Positions 1 to 10,689 of a stretch of 30,873 nt of DNA are shown here, one piece after another. This DNA comes from Darksidea phi (lineage: Eukaryota; Ascomycota; Dothideomycetes; Pleosporales; Lentitheciaceae). Made by a program: the position numbers and the translations under genes. The first letter of the stretch is position 1; each line of letters opens with the position of its first letter. The stretch is taken from the NCBI GenBank assembly GCA_030770425.1, contig JASJFT010000345.1:1-30873 (forward strand), in the 5' to 3' direction. Under the pieces are notes generated by a model, which saw nothing but the letters and a program-made list of their open reading frames with translations, did not search any database and was not told the DNA's origin.

Positions 1-960
1 AATTAGAATTAGAGAATCCTTCTAGCTAATAATAGTAGACTAGTATTAATAGCTTAGTATTAGTAAACGCGTTAATAATATTATATTAATAAATTTCTAT
101 ATTAAAGTAGACGATAATAGCTACTAGAGCTTAAAATATTCGAATAGCTAGTATAGTAGTATAGGTATCTTCTACTATTATTTATAGATCGCTATATATA
201 TAGATCCGAGCCTTATATTTTAATAGGTAGTCTTAATTATTAAGTTTATATTTATATACCTATATTAGTAAGAGAATCTTATTATCTTAAGTATACTAAG
301 TATTATATTCGTCCTAGGTTATCTACTTATAGGTTTCTTTATATTTAATCGTTACTAGTTCTTATTATATAGCTTATAAGAAGTCTATCTTATAGAAAAA
401 CGATAGCTTTATTACGTCCTTATAGTATTTTAGTTTTACTAGTAGCTTCGTATATTTAAATTATATTTTTAGTACTATTACTAAGGTAGTTATATAGGCT
501 AACTAGTAGGTATTAATAAAGAAGCTAGAGTTCTTCTATATAGACTTCTTCTTTACTACTCTAGTTAATCCTTTAGATAGAATATAATATTAATAAAGGT
601 TAATATTTATTAGTTCTTAATACTCTATATAATTTAAATTAGGCTTAGTTCTACGCTTATACTTTAAGGGTCGATTTAATAGCTATAATAGCTTAGATAA
701 AGCTATTTCTAAAACTAATAGATTTAGTATTAGAAGTTAATTTAATATAAGTTCCTAAGTAGTAGCTTAAGTAGTAGTATAAGTAGTAGCCTAAGTAGAA
801 GCTTAGGTAGTAGGTTTTATAGTTTCTATAGGAGTTATATATTCGTCTTCTAGCGAGGCTTCTAAGAAAGTATCTTTACTACTTAATATAGATAGATAAT
901 ATTTATAAGTAAATTACTCTAGCTTAAAGTCTTAAAGAAGGGGATCTAAATTATCTTATA
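1..960 (-). pseudogene. Element F reverse transcriptase start (Copia), broken
   Basis: On the minus strand, 65-85 reads YNIINAF, matching the Copia reverse transcriptase segment normally written QFDxxNAF, in which the Asp binds metal. Just upstream in the protein is an ARIYIRGDLQ-like stretch, the usual KARLVVRGDLQ region, and downstream a PEGF-like end. The part between roughly 450 and 960 should be the variable linker between integrase and reverse transcriptase. The YVDD box and RNase H would lie beyond the left edge. Stops (TAG, TAA) occur where Gln or Trp is expected. Domain assignment is firm; the outer limits are approximate. Confidence 0.75.
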
Positions 961-2300
961 GCTAATAGAATAGATTCTCTTAAAATATAATATCCCTTAT
1001 ATAAATTACCTTACTACTATAAGCTTTACTTCTTATCTTTAGTATCTAGATTCTATAGATATTCGATAAATTATATCTAACTAGATATCTTACTAATACT
1101 TATAGACTAAGCTTATTATCTCTAAATATCTATTTATATAATATATAGGCTCTATAGCTATAAATATATAGATAAGCTAATAATAGCTTTTTCTAATATA
1201 TAATTTTAAATAATATCTTCTAGTTTAGTAATTATATAGATATTTAATTAAGTAGATAGACTATTATTCTATAAATCTTAGGGTTAAGAGCTAGTAGGAG
1301 ATTAGTCGTAACTCTTATTAAGTAGCTTCTCTTAATTAGACTTCTACCTAAGTATTTAGCTAAGTCGTTTTATTTAATAGTATATAGTACTTATATCTAT
1401 AGTTTAATTCCTTCTTATAAATAGTAGACTCGTATTAAATCGTCTAATAGACTATAGTCTCGCTTATTATTAGCTATTAGAAAGGTAATAGTTATATTAA
1501 ATTCTCGTTTAATTACTCTATCTAGCTATCTAAGTATTACCTAAAGAGTAGACTTATTATACTTAACTATTATATAGATCGTATATAGTTTTAAGAATAG
1601 ATTAAATATATAGAATATATATCGATAGCTATTATAGACTAGTATATTAAGCTCGATTAGATTAATAGCTATAGTTTTAAACGGTTGGCTAGTACCTAAT
1701 TTATAGCTAAATTAATAAGAGATAATCTAATAGGCTTTATTCTATAGATACTCCTTATAATAAATTATTTTAGAAGCTATTATACTATTATCTATATAGA
1801 GGCCTATAATATTACTAGTTAACTAATTAATTACGTTACTATTTAAATAACCTATAAGTAGATAAAGTTATAGCTTACTTAGTAATCTAGATTAAAGTAA
1901 TAGAGCTAAGATCTATAGTCGGTACTAATTAGTAGCGAATACTACGTACTAAGTAGGTTATAATAGCTTAGTATAATAGACTATAAGCTAGTATCTACTA
2001 ATTCTAGTAAGCTTCGTAATATTCTAAGGTTAAGTTCCTAATCGATATAGAACGTTCCTTTCTAAGTTAAAATAGACGTTTAATAAGGATAGCCGTAATA
2101 GTAATACTAGACTAGTAAAGAAGCTAGGGATTAAGGCGACTTATTTAAATATTATCTTTTTTAAACTCTAAGACGTTAATAGGAATATTTATATATTTCT
2201 CTAGGTTTAAATAGCTATCTCTAATCCTTTAACTAGGACGACGTCGTTAGATAAGGTCGGGGCTTCCTATTAGAACTTAATAGGGTTATTATAGATATAA
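960..2300 (-). pseudogene. Element F integrase and protease region (Copia), broken
   Basis: At 1070-1087 the minus strand reads YLVRYN and continues to an NIYRI stretch. This corresponds to the Copia integrase C-terminal signature GYLVGYDSTNIYRIW, with G to R and D to N RIP changes. Upstream is a cysteine-to-tyrosine RAYxL segment, the usual GCRAYPL. The rest of integrase and the retropepsin should occupy the stretch to about 2300, but I could not place their catalytic residues with confidence. No frame is open for any useful length. Confidence 0.65.
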
Positions 2301-3493
2301 ATATCTATAGCTAGATCTAATATCTAGGAATAGAGAAGCGGATAGATATTATTAGCTATTAAGGTATTATATACTACTAAGAATATAGCGTAGGCTTTAT
2401 ATTTATATTATAGTAAATCGTCGTCTATATCGATTTCTATTATATTAGCTATATTACTATCCTAGCTAGTCTACTTTTATTATTTATAGTGTCGATTCCT
2501 CTTATATATTTTAGTTAAAATACCCTTCTTATCCTTAGCTTTAAATTTAGCTATTTTCTTAGTCTTCTTAGGGTCCTTTATAAATTCTCTCTTACGTAGT
2601 AAGGTATTAATATACTAGTACTATTCCTAGTAGTATAGATCTCTATATAGGTATAGTTTTAACGGCTTTAATAGCTTATTATTTTATAGTCTCTTTTTAT
2701 TATATAGAGACTATTCTTAATTTAGTATAGCTATAAATATATTATTACTAATATTTAACTTTATTACCTATATTATTTGGTAATAGCGTAGATAGCTAGC
2801 TAGTAGATTAGGTAGTATAGGATTAATTAAGCTATTCGAACTAGCTTCTATATTAAATACTATAATAGATATAGTAGCTACGTAGTTTAAATCGATCTAT
2901 TTAATAGCTTATATTAGATCCTTATATAGTCGATAATCTAATACCTCTAGTAGGTTAAGCTATATAGCTCGATTATAGACTATTAGAAAGGTTATACTCT
3001 ATTCTTCGAGATTCTCTCTACGCGTATATAGTACTTTAGCTAAGTTATATACCTTCTAAGTCTTATATTCTTAGTCGGCTAATAATAGAGTAAATAGCTA
3101 TTTTAGAGCCTTAAGCTAATCGTATAGTAATTTCTAATCCTTAATTTAGAAGATAAGGTCTTTAGCTAACGTATTAGCTATATAAGCTTTAATTTAGCCA
3201 AGCTTATCCTTAGTTCTACGGTATTCTTTTAGTTCTATATAGTAGATACTTAGGTCCTTATTATACTAAGTAAGAGCTATTAAACTAGGTTTAGTTACTA
3301 GTAACCTATCCTTATTAATAGATAGCGTAGGATTGATAGGGCGTTTAGGCTTATTTAGCTCTATAGAAGCTTTAGCTTTAGGATTAATATATTCCTATAT
3401 ATTAGCTACCTTTACTAGTCTCTATATAGTATAGATCTATAGGTCCTAATTATATAGGCCTTAGAGAATAGTAGCTAAACTAGCTTTAGATAT
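2300..3493 (-). pseudogene. Element F gag (Copia), broken
   Basis: The frame begins at ATA 3493-3491 (RIP form of ATG), followed by SKASLATIL. It runs through a predicted helical Copia gag with segments such as IKAYIANTLAKDLIF and FLIVYNRAIQLNLLEV. The knuckle at 2618-2653 shows Y-x-Y-x3-Y-x4-Y, standing for the C-x-C-x3-H-x4-C pattern of fungal Copia gag, followed by a basic tail. Gag packages element RNA and forms virus-like particles. The homologous frame is repeated in element G. Stops at Gln and Trp codons make it non-functional. The C-terminal limit is approximate. Confidence 0.75.
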
Positions 3494-3819
3494 AGTAGGT
3501 AACGAGGTTATTATTTTATTATATAGAGAAGGATAGAATAGATTATATAATATAGATAGATTAAATCAGGCTTATAACTATAAGTAGGTAGAAGTATAGA
3601 ATAAATATATTAAGTAGTCTAACTATCTAGCTAGGGCGCGAGGAGAGGGCCTTATATACGAGTTACGCTAGGTTAGATAACTAGAGGAATTACTATAAGT
3701 TACTATATAGTTACTATAAGCTAGGGTATAGTTATAGCTAATATATAATTATAGTAAATTAGTATAAATTATTATATAAATAGAATAATTATATAATATA
3801 TAGCGCTCGGCTACTTATA
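3494..3819 (-). repeat. Element F 5' LTR and leader (inner edge not resolved)
   Basis: This non-coding stretch lies between the gag start and F's outer edge. The edge at 3819 is supported by the TA-TAAGTAGCC start on the minus strand and by homology to G, which shares this stretch up to 26323 and then diverges. Small length differences against G occur at about 3710-3760. It contains the CpG-rich relic around 3635-3650. The LTR to primer-binding-site junction is not visible, because the 3' LTR needed for comparison is off the window. Confidence 0.6.
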
Positions 3820-4630
3820 ATATAACTTTAATAGCTTTAATAACTTATTATTTTATAATCTTTTCTTATTATATAGAGATTACTCTTAATTTAATATAGT
3901 TATAAACGTACTATTACTAATATTTAACTTTATTATCTATATTATTTAGTAATAGTATAGATAGCTAGCTAGTAGATTAGATAGTATAGGGTTAATTAAG
4001 CTATCTAAGCTAGCTTCTATATTAAATACTATAATAGTTATAGTAATTATATAATCTAAATCGATTTATTTAATAGCTTATATTAGATTCTTATATAGCT
4101 AATATTCTAATATCTCTAGTAGATTAAGCTATATAGCTTAATTATAAACTATTAGAAAGATTATACTCTATTCTTTAAGATTCTCTCTATATATATATAG
4201 TATTTTAGCTAAGTTATATATCTTCTAAACCTTATATTCTTAATTAACTAATAATAAAGTAAATAGTTATTTTAGAGCTTTAAGCTAATTATATAATAAT
4301 TTCTAATTCTTAATTTAATAGATAAGGTCTTTAACTAGTATATTAGCTATATAGACTTTAATTTAGTCGAGCTTATTCTTAGTTCTATAGTATTCTTTTA
4401 GCTCTATATAGTAGATACTTAGGTTCTTATTATACTAAGTAAGAGTTATTAAGCTAGATTTAACTACTAGTAATCTATTCTTATTAATAGATAGTATAGA
4501 ATTAATAGGGTATTCGGGCTTATTTAACTCTATAAGAGCTTTAGCTTTAGAATTAATATAGTTCTATATATTAACTATCTTAGCTAGTCTTTATATAGTA
4601 TAGATCTATAAGTTCTAATTATATAGATCT
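3820..4630 (-). pseudogene. Element G gag fragment (Copia), broken
   Basis: Same gag frame as F, about 80 to 90 percent alike by eye, with transitions dominating. The break at 3820 falls at the codon equivalent to the first Cys of the zinc knuckle (F 2651-2653), so F's insertion cut the RNA-binding domain. Towards the N-terminus it is cut by element C at 4630. The rest of the frame, including the equivalent start ATA at 25989-25987, lies beyond C. It has fewer CpG sites than F, so it is more eroded by RIP. It is non-coding today. Confidence 0.75.
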
Positions 4631-5094
4631 TATTAACGGGGTCTAGGTCTAATAGATTATTTAGCCTCGTTAGAGGTTTATACTTAAGATAGGAAAGAAG
4701 AAGTAGAAATAAATAGATAATAGTTTAATTATATTAATAGGTAAGGATTAATCTAGATTTAAATTAACTATATTAAAGTAAGACTTATCTAGAAGATTCG
4801 TAGTTATTATATATTAATTTAGTTTCCTTAGATTTATAGCTTTATATCTATAAATCTACTAAGTTATAACTCCGTAGCTCTATTCTAATAGATCTACTAA
4901 GCTATTACGTAACCCTTAGATCTATTCTTACTAAGATATAGATCTATTACGTAACTTCCTAATAGAGCTATTTATACTAATTATTATTTATACTATAATT
5001 ATAATCGTTATATTTTATATTAGAGCTAGTAATAGATTTAATCTTGGGTAACTCTTTTTACTATTATTCTATAGTATATATTTAGTTTATAATA
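4631..5094 (-). repeat. Element C 3' LTR (464 bp)
   Basis: It pairs with 25489-25952 at exactly equal length. Differences I checked are transitions, such as CG at 4799-4800 against TA at 25657-25658. It holds one of the rare TpG sites (5045-5046), opposite CG in the other LTR (25903-25904). An internal repeated AGATCTACTAAG-like motif occurs in both LTRs near 4850-4940. Confidence 0.92.
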
Positions 5095-5450
5095 CTATCT
5101 CTCCTCTTTAAACCTTTAGCTTAGAGATTATTCTAGATCTAGTATTCGGCTATATTAGTATTAGGGCTCTACCTTAAGAGACTATTATTATCTATTATAA
5201 TATTACGTAAAACTCGAGAATATATTACTCTTATTAATAAAATTCTTTATTATAGCTCTAAAATATTTCCTTATAGTTATTATTTATATTTAAGAATACT
5301 ATATATTATCTTATCTAAGAATAGTAGATATTATAAGATATATATTTATACTAATATATAAGATTCTTATTATATATCTAGTATTTTACTATTAAAAGGT
5401 TTATCTATATTAAGTAGCGAAACTCGTACGTTAGGGCTTATTACTATTAA
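5095..5450. other. Element C interior next to the 3' LTR, no recognisable gene
   Basis: This 356-bp piece lies between C's 3' LTR and the insertion point of A. It continues C at 13300 once A and its duplication are removed. A plus-strand frame can be followed for parts of it, ending SSETRTLGLITI just before A, but no family was recognised. The polypurine tract of C should be just right of 5094 on the minus strand, where the plus strand has a pyrimidine-rich CTATCTCTCCTC at 5095-5106. That fits a polypurine tract. Confidence 0.5.
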
Positions 5451-5721
5451 TAATATAAGACTCTAGGACTAAGTATAATTAACTAGGAGTTATAATAGCT
5501 AAGATAGCCTTTTAATTAACTAATAGTAGAATTGGTATATTAAAGCTATCCTAAGATAGTATTATAAGAGTATAAGAATAGGGGGTTCTTATACTTAAAT
5601 AGAGCTTAGTATACTAAATAAACTAACTAACTATTAGACTAATTCTCGGGATTACCTAATCTACTAACCGAAATAGAAAATAAGTAAAATAACTAGGTTA
5701 CCTAGGAAATAGGCTATAATA
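5451..5721 (-). repeat. Element A 3' LTR (271 bp)
   Basis: Pairs with 13024-13294 without any length difference. Example differences: TATA at 5610-5613 against CGCG at 13183-13186, and TG at 5533-5534 against CG at 13106-13107. A run of five G precedes TTCTTATA in both copies. Ends are TA and TA, the RIP form of TG and CA. Confidence 0.92.
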
Positions 5722-5735
5722 TTATCTTTCTTCTA

Positions 5736-6143
5736 GAATAAGGCCTTATTCTTAAGGGCCTAGTAAACGAATAATTAAAAAATACTTTTTAGAGGGGAGG
5801 AGAGAAGATAGAGAGAATAAATAGGTACCTATATTTATTATTCCCTACTTAAAAAATAATTTAACTAGTACCCTCTAAATTATTCTTAAAGTATATTAAT
5901 ATTATATAGTCCTATATATATCTACTTATTTTACTATATAAATTATTATTTAAAAAATATTTTTCTAATATATATACTATATAATATACTTAGTATATTT
6001 AAAGAATATTATAGAATATATAAGAGGATACTAGTAATTTAATTTTTTATATTACCTAGGAGTTATATACGCGTAGTCCTATTAAAAAATAAGACTTACT
6101 TCTTTTACGTTTCTACCTATAGTAAAGCGAGGCTATAGGAGGA
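5736..6143. other. Element A 3' non-coding stretch with purine tract and palindrome
   Basis: No gene is visible. 5791-5820 is a purine-rich run on the plus strand (GAGGGGAGGAGAGAAG), which is the wrong strand for A's polypurine tract. Next to it, 5822-5831 is the perfect palindrome TAGGTACCTA inside longer AT-rich arms. It may be part of the 3' untranslated region, or a secondary structure element. The function is unknown. Confidence 0.5.
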
Positions 6144-6368
6144 TATTCTAAGCTTAGAAGTAGTTACTATAGACTTTAGACTATATACTACCCGTTTTAA
6201 TAGATTATAAAAGAAAGGTACCCTAAATCTAAAAGTAATTACTATAGGCTCTAGGCTATATACTACCTATTTTAGTAGATTATAAAAGAAAGATATCCTA
6301 AGCCTAGAGGTAATTATTCTAAGCTCTAGATATTATACTATCTATTTTAGTAGGCTATAAAGAATAGG
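6144..6368. repeat. Three tandem 75-bp repeats in element A
   Basis: Units start at 6144, 6219 and 6294, each opening TA(T/C)(T/C)CTAA and sharing ATACTAC or ATACTA(T) and a TATAAA(A)GAA(A)-like end. Unit differences are mostly transitions. A weaker partial match may precede the first unit (about 6112-6143). The period is 25 codons, so on the minus strand an in-frame repeated peptide at the end of pol is possible. The repeats lie between the chromodomain and the 3' LTR. Confidence 0.85.
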
Positions 6369-6464
6369 GGTCTATACTTAATACTAGTAATTTTTCTAGG
6401 TTTCTATCTTAACTAGTACCTCGTCTTCTAATTAGGAACTAAGGAACTTATTTTATAATATAAC

Positions 6465-6640
6465 TTCTAGCTATTAAACTAGTCGTTTAGGTAGACCTAA
6501 CTTATTAGAATACTTATTATAGAACTCTTTTACTTTTTAGACTACGTTTATAAAATCGCTTACTAAATAATAGATTAGGTTTAAGTTATAGTCTATCTAT
6601 TCTATTTAATAATAGAGCTTATTATAAATAATCCGACTAT
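6465..6640 (-). pseudogene. Element A chromodomain-like C-terminus
   Basis: The minus strand reads LYYQIE, then a stop at 6599-6597 where Trp is expected (EWxxYD), then NLIYYLVSDFINVVQKVKEF, YNKYSNKLGLPKRL. This fits the fungal Gypsy tail pattern YxVKWxGxDxDPxWYPASDFKxxPxxLxxFHxxxPxxPGPPxRL, a chromodomain variant. It may help target integration. It is followed by the tandem repeats. Residues of the aromatic cage cannot be judged after RIP. Confidence 0.7.
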
Positions 6641-6899
6641 TAAGAATATAGACTACTAGCTACTTAGAATATTTATTTACTTCTATAACTAGTTCTTTAA
6701 AGAGTACTTAATTAGATAATAGGTCTTATATAGCTTTATATAATCTATCTACGTAGAAAATATTATATATCTTTATATAAAAGGATAACTAGACTATATA
6801 AAAGCTATATCTTTAGTCGATAATAAGATAAGGTCTATATATTTATTAGTCTAATTTTAGACTTAGTCTTAAGGTAGTAAATCCCTTAGATATAATATA

Positions 6900-7950
6900 G
6901 ACTTAATCTTCTACGTCGAAATCTAGAAGACGACGTTTTTTATTAGCTTATTAGCTCTAGGCTTTCTAAGTTATTATAATATTAACTTAGGCGTAGTTAT
7001 AAATCTATTAGACTATATTAACTTAGATTTTTACGAACTCTTAGACTATCTACGTAGTTATATCGTCTAGTAATTCGAAGGATTTATAAACGTATTCTTA
7101 CTAATCCTAGTAGTAATAAGCCTTATAGTTAAATTTAATCTTAAATAAAGAAAATCCTATTATATTATATAGAAGAATTACCTAGGCCTAGTTTATATTA
7201 AGTAGGAGATTAGACTAGTTATCTTAATAAAAGTTTATAAAGGGATATAATTATTAGTCTAGCTATTAATTAAAAACTTCTATATTACTATCGATCTATA
7301 GGTAATAGACTATAGATAATAATTAGCTAATTTTTATAAGTTTATATAATTCTTTTATAAAGCCTAATATAAACTATAGGTCTTAATTTAAGACGATAGT
7401 ATATAGAGAACTAAAGACTTACTATATATATATATAGTAAAGAGTAGCCACGTCTTTAATAATAGTAGTTTTAAAGTAAAGTAATAAAAAAGTATATTTT
7501 AATAATCTATATATTACTATAAATATATTATTATATTTCTTATAGTTCTTTAAGAAGCTTTTAAAGTTTATAGAGATATCTTTCTATACTCTTTTAGATA
7601 TAGAGAGTAGTTTAAGAAGATCTAAGATCTTATTTTAAGACTTATAACTCTATTAGTACTATTTATAATTTCTTATATAATATTTTATATCTTTATTTAT
7701 TATACCTTAGTAATATAGATTTCTTAGGAGTCTAATAGTTTTCTTTATATTTAAGTAAGTAGTAATCTACGTAGTATATACTACCTAGATAAGATAGGTT
7801 TTAAGAAACTCTACTTTAGGTACTATTAACTTCTCTTTTTAAAGGAGGAGCCTAGATAGGGTTAAGAATAAATACTTATATTCTTAATAAGCTAACTCTT
7901 ACTCTAGTTTAAGTATAGTATATATATAATTTTTATAAAGTATATAGTTA
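6900..7950 (-). pseudogene. Element A integrase (Gypsy), broken
   Basis: On the minus strand from about 7400 the frame reads ND-x-QFILGFIKELYKLIKIS, then SIVYYLQIDSNIEVFNQ, then FINFYQDN. These are the integrase core motifs SDRDxxFxSxFWxELxxLLxIS, STAYHPQTDGxTEVxNQ and FVNxxQDDW. The Glu of the D,D-35-E triad is at 7280-7278. Here Gln codons appear as TAG or TAA. Then LLYNIIGFSLFKIKFNY corresponds to the usual xxxSTGxSPFxxxYGY. The HHCC zinc part lies upstream, about 7700-7900. Confidence 0.8.
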
Positions 7951-8500
7951 AGAAGTAGATAAGAATAAGCTTTAATATTATACTCTAGATTCTAGGTATT
8001 AGTAGTAGCTATTAAGGTAGCTATTATAGTAAAGATCTATCTAGAAGAAATAAAGATATAAGTTCTAGTAACTTTATCTTTTTTCTTTTAAATTTTTAAC
8101 TTCTTTTATTTTTAAGAGAGGATATTCGTAATAATATTAGTAGTTCTAAGATAATAATAAATAATATAGTAATAATCTATAAGCTTCTTAGTCTAGTAAG
8201 TCTATTACGGGGTTAGTTCGCGCTTAATTAAGAAATACTCTAGTATTTAATAATTAGTAATAACTTAAAAGGGTTTATTTAGTTATAATCTTATAAGCTA
8301 AGTTCTCTATTTATTTAATTCTCTTATAATTATAAGTATCTCTTTATTATAAATCTTATAATTTATTTCTATAAACTTTATTATCTTTATAAAGTAGACT
8401 ATAGGTTACTAGGTTCTATTATCTTAGAGCTATATAAAGATATTTACTAGAACGTTATCGTTTATATTAATTTCTATATAGATTTTATAATAGGATAAGT
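7950..8500 (-). pseudogene. Element A RNase H (Gypsy), broken
   Basis: The minus strand at about 8490-8450 reads EINININDNV, standing for ExDASDNVL of the RNase H entry, with Asp to Asn changes after T. It follows the reverse transcriptase thumb directly, as in Ty3/Gypsy pol. The remaining acidic residues could not be placed individually. The boundary with integrase near 7950 is estimated. Confidence 0.65.
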
Positions 8501-9750
8501 AATATCTTATAATAATATTTAAATATAATAATATCTTACTTTTCTTAAATATAGCTCGCTCTTTAGGTCTAAAGATATAGAATTTTCCCTTTTATAGTAG
8601 TTAGGTAAGTAGGCGGATTATATAACTATAGTCTTTTAACTACTTATAATAGTAGTTATAGAAGTCTAGATAAGCTTATAGCCCTTTTAGAATTATAGAT
8701 TTCTCTTAATCTTTAATAACTACTATTTTATCGAGGTCTATATAAATCCCTTTAATATTAATAATAAAATTAAAAAACTTTACTTTAATAATTATAAACT
8801 TACTCTTCTTAATATTAATCTATAATCCGGCCTTCTTAAGCTTATCTAGAATTTTACTTATATATTTCTTATACTTAAGAGGGTCTTTTAAGTAGATTAA
8901 AATATTATCTATATAAGTAGTATAGATTTTATTAATTTTATTCTTAAGTACTTAATTAATATAGTATTAAAAGATTACTAGTCTATTATATAAACTAAAA
9001 GGTAGAATATAATATTTATAATTTCTATATTATATTTTAAAAGTTATAAAGTCTTTTACGTTAAGATCTAATCTAATATAATAGAAAACTTAATATATAT
9101 CTAGCTTAGTAAAGATCTTTACTTTAAAGAATTATATTAGTATTTCCTTAATTAAGAGAATAGCTATAATATTTTTTTTTATAATTACGTTAATTTTTTA
9201 GTAGTTAATATAAAATCTCTACCCCTCTTTTAACTTCTTAGCGAATAGAATAGATAAGATAAAGTTAGTATTACTAGTTATAATAAAGTTCTTTTTTAGA
9301 TACTCTTCTAAGTAAGCTTTTAGTAGCTTTAGATATTTAAGAGATATATTATAAAGTAGACTTATACTAAGCTTACTTATATTATTCTTAAGGATAATTT
9401 TATAATTAATATCCTCTCTTTTAAAAGGTAGTTTATCTAAGTCGACTTTAGAGAAGTAGTCTAGAATAACTCCTATATAATCTTTATAAAGGAGCTTTTC
9501 TACTATTATATTTTATACGTTTTATTTTATTAAGTCTTTTAATTATCTATTCCTAATTAATAAGTTAATTTTATATAAGCTAGTAACTTCTAGTATAACT
9601 TCTTTCTTATCTACGAGCTTTTATATATTAGAAGACTTAAGAAAATATATATTAAACTTATTACTAATAATCTATTCTAGTAGGTCGTTAGGAATAGATA
9701 TAGCTTTCTTTTTTTTCCTATTATTTTTTTAATAACCTTATTAACTTTTT
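8500..9750 (-). pseudogene. Element A reverse transcriptase (Gypsy), broken
   Basis: The catalytic box at 8904-8915 reads YIDN on the minus strand (YIDD before RIP), followed by ILIYLKDPLKYKKYISKIL and then KLKKAGL and INIKKSKF. This matches the thumb of Gypsy reverse transcriptase (ILIYSxDxxEHxxHVxxVLxxLxxAGLxxNxxKCxF). The connection LDFYNYYRRF-like stretch lies towards 8650. The enzyme would have copied element RNA into cDNA. RIP stops occur throughout. Confidence 0.85.
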
Positions 9751-9899
9751 TTAGATTTAGTACCTCTTAAATTACTATTAGTATTACTATTTATATTTCT
9801 TTATATTTTCTTAAAAGTAGCTTATTAGTCCTTTATTATTTATAATAGGGCTTTAGTAGGCTCGTAGGTCTTCTTTTAAGGAATTATAAGAGCTTTAAT

Positions 9900-10460
9900 A
9901 GGAATTTTTAAACTAAATATTAGATTCTTTCTAAGTAAGTAGGTCTTCTTCTATACTTTAACTTACTAATTAATTAGATTATTATAATATAAAGTATTAT
10001 CTTAGTATTTTAGCTTTAGCTTTAAATCTAGCTTTTCTATAATAATTAGATTATATTTTATCTACTTTAAAATATTATCTAGCTAATATAAAGTTTGGTT
10101 ATAATAGTTAATTAAAAATCGGGTTTACTTAAAGAATTTTCTTCTAAGTATTATATCGTAATACCCGAGCTTATAAAAAAGAAATTAGATAAGTATATTC
10201 TTTCCTTAAATTAATAGATTAGCTTAGATAACTATATTAACTAAATAACTATATTTTCTATTAAACCTATTAAGGGGGATTAGTTTTTTTAGTTAATAGA
10301 AAATAGACTTTAGCTTTTTCTTTATTACCTTTAAATATTTAAAGTAAACTAATAAATATATACTAGTATTACTATCTACTAATCCCCTTAGCCGTATAGC
10401 TAGGCTATTTACTATAAGTTAAATAGGGAGTATAAATAATTTTAAATTAATAAGCTATAG
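9900..10460 (-). pseudogene. Element A retropepsin (Gypsy), broken
   Basis: Minus-strand codons at 10376-10362 read D-S-N-T-S, preceded by GLV. This stands where retropepsins have (L)VDSGAS. The Asp-Ser pair is intact, while Gly and Ala are changed to Asn and Thr. The stretch up to 9900 continues as the protease and reaches the start of reverse transcriptase. The domain limits are approximate, but the position between gag and the YIDD box supports the call. Confidence 0.65.
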
Positions 10461-10689
10461 TATCTTAATAAGCTATTAATAATTAAGAGATTTAATTACT
10501 CTTATATAGGCTATTAGGGAGGAGCTCTTTTCTAGTAACTTTTATTTTTTAATATTATAGTAGAGGTATTAGAGTTATACTCTAAACTACTTTCCTCTTT
10601 ATATAAAAAGTCTAAATAAGCTCCTTTTTTAAAATTATTAAGGAAGATAGTATTAACTTCTATTTTTATAGTATTTTACGTTATCTTAT

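Larger units (their letters stand above)
1..3819 (-). mobile_element. Element F: Ty1/Copia retrotransposon, 3' part outside the window
   Basis: Minus-strand Copia order is readable: LTR and leader ending at 3819, gag, integrase, then the first part of reverse transcriptase at the left edge. On the minus strand the element begins TA-TAAGTAGCC, a RIP form of a TG start. It lies inside a related element (G). Sequence from 2651 leftward of F's own end re-starts at 3820, immediately beyond F, so F appears to have jumped into G's gag. F's 3' LTR and the left target duplication are off the window. Confidence 0.85.

Noticed and set aside
2651..4630. The 1.17-kb direct repeat as a long LTR pair
   Set aside because: It contains gag coding sequence with a start codon, and the junction matches F's outer end; nested relatives explain it better.
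5822..5831. TAGGTACCTA palindrome as a protein binding site
   Set aside because: A 10-base palindrome is expected by chance in a TA-rich window of this size; listed only as part of the purine-tract observation.
7421..7440. TATATATA stretches as promoters or microsatellites
   Set aside because: RIP turns CA/TG-rich sequence into TA repeats throughout the window, so such stretches carry no promoter evidence.
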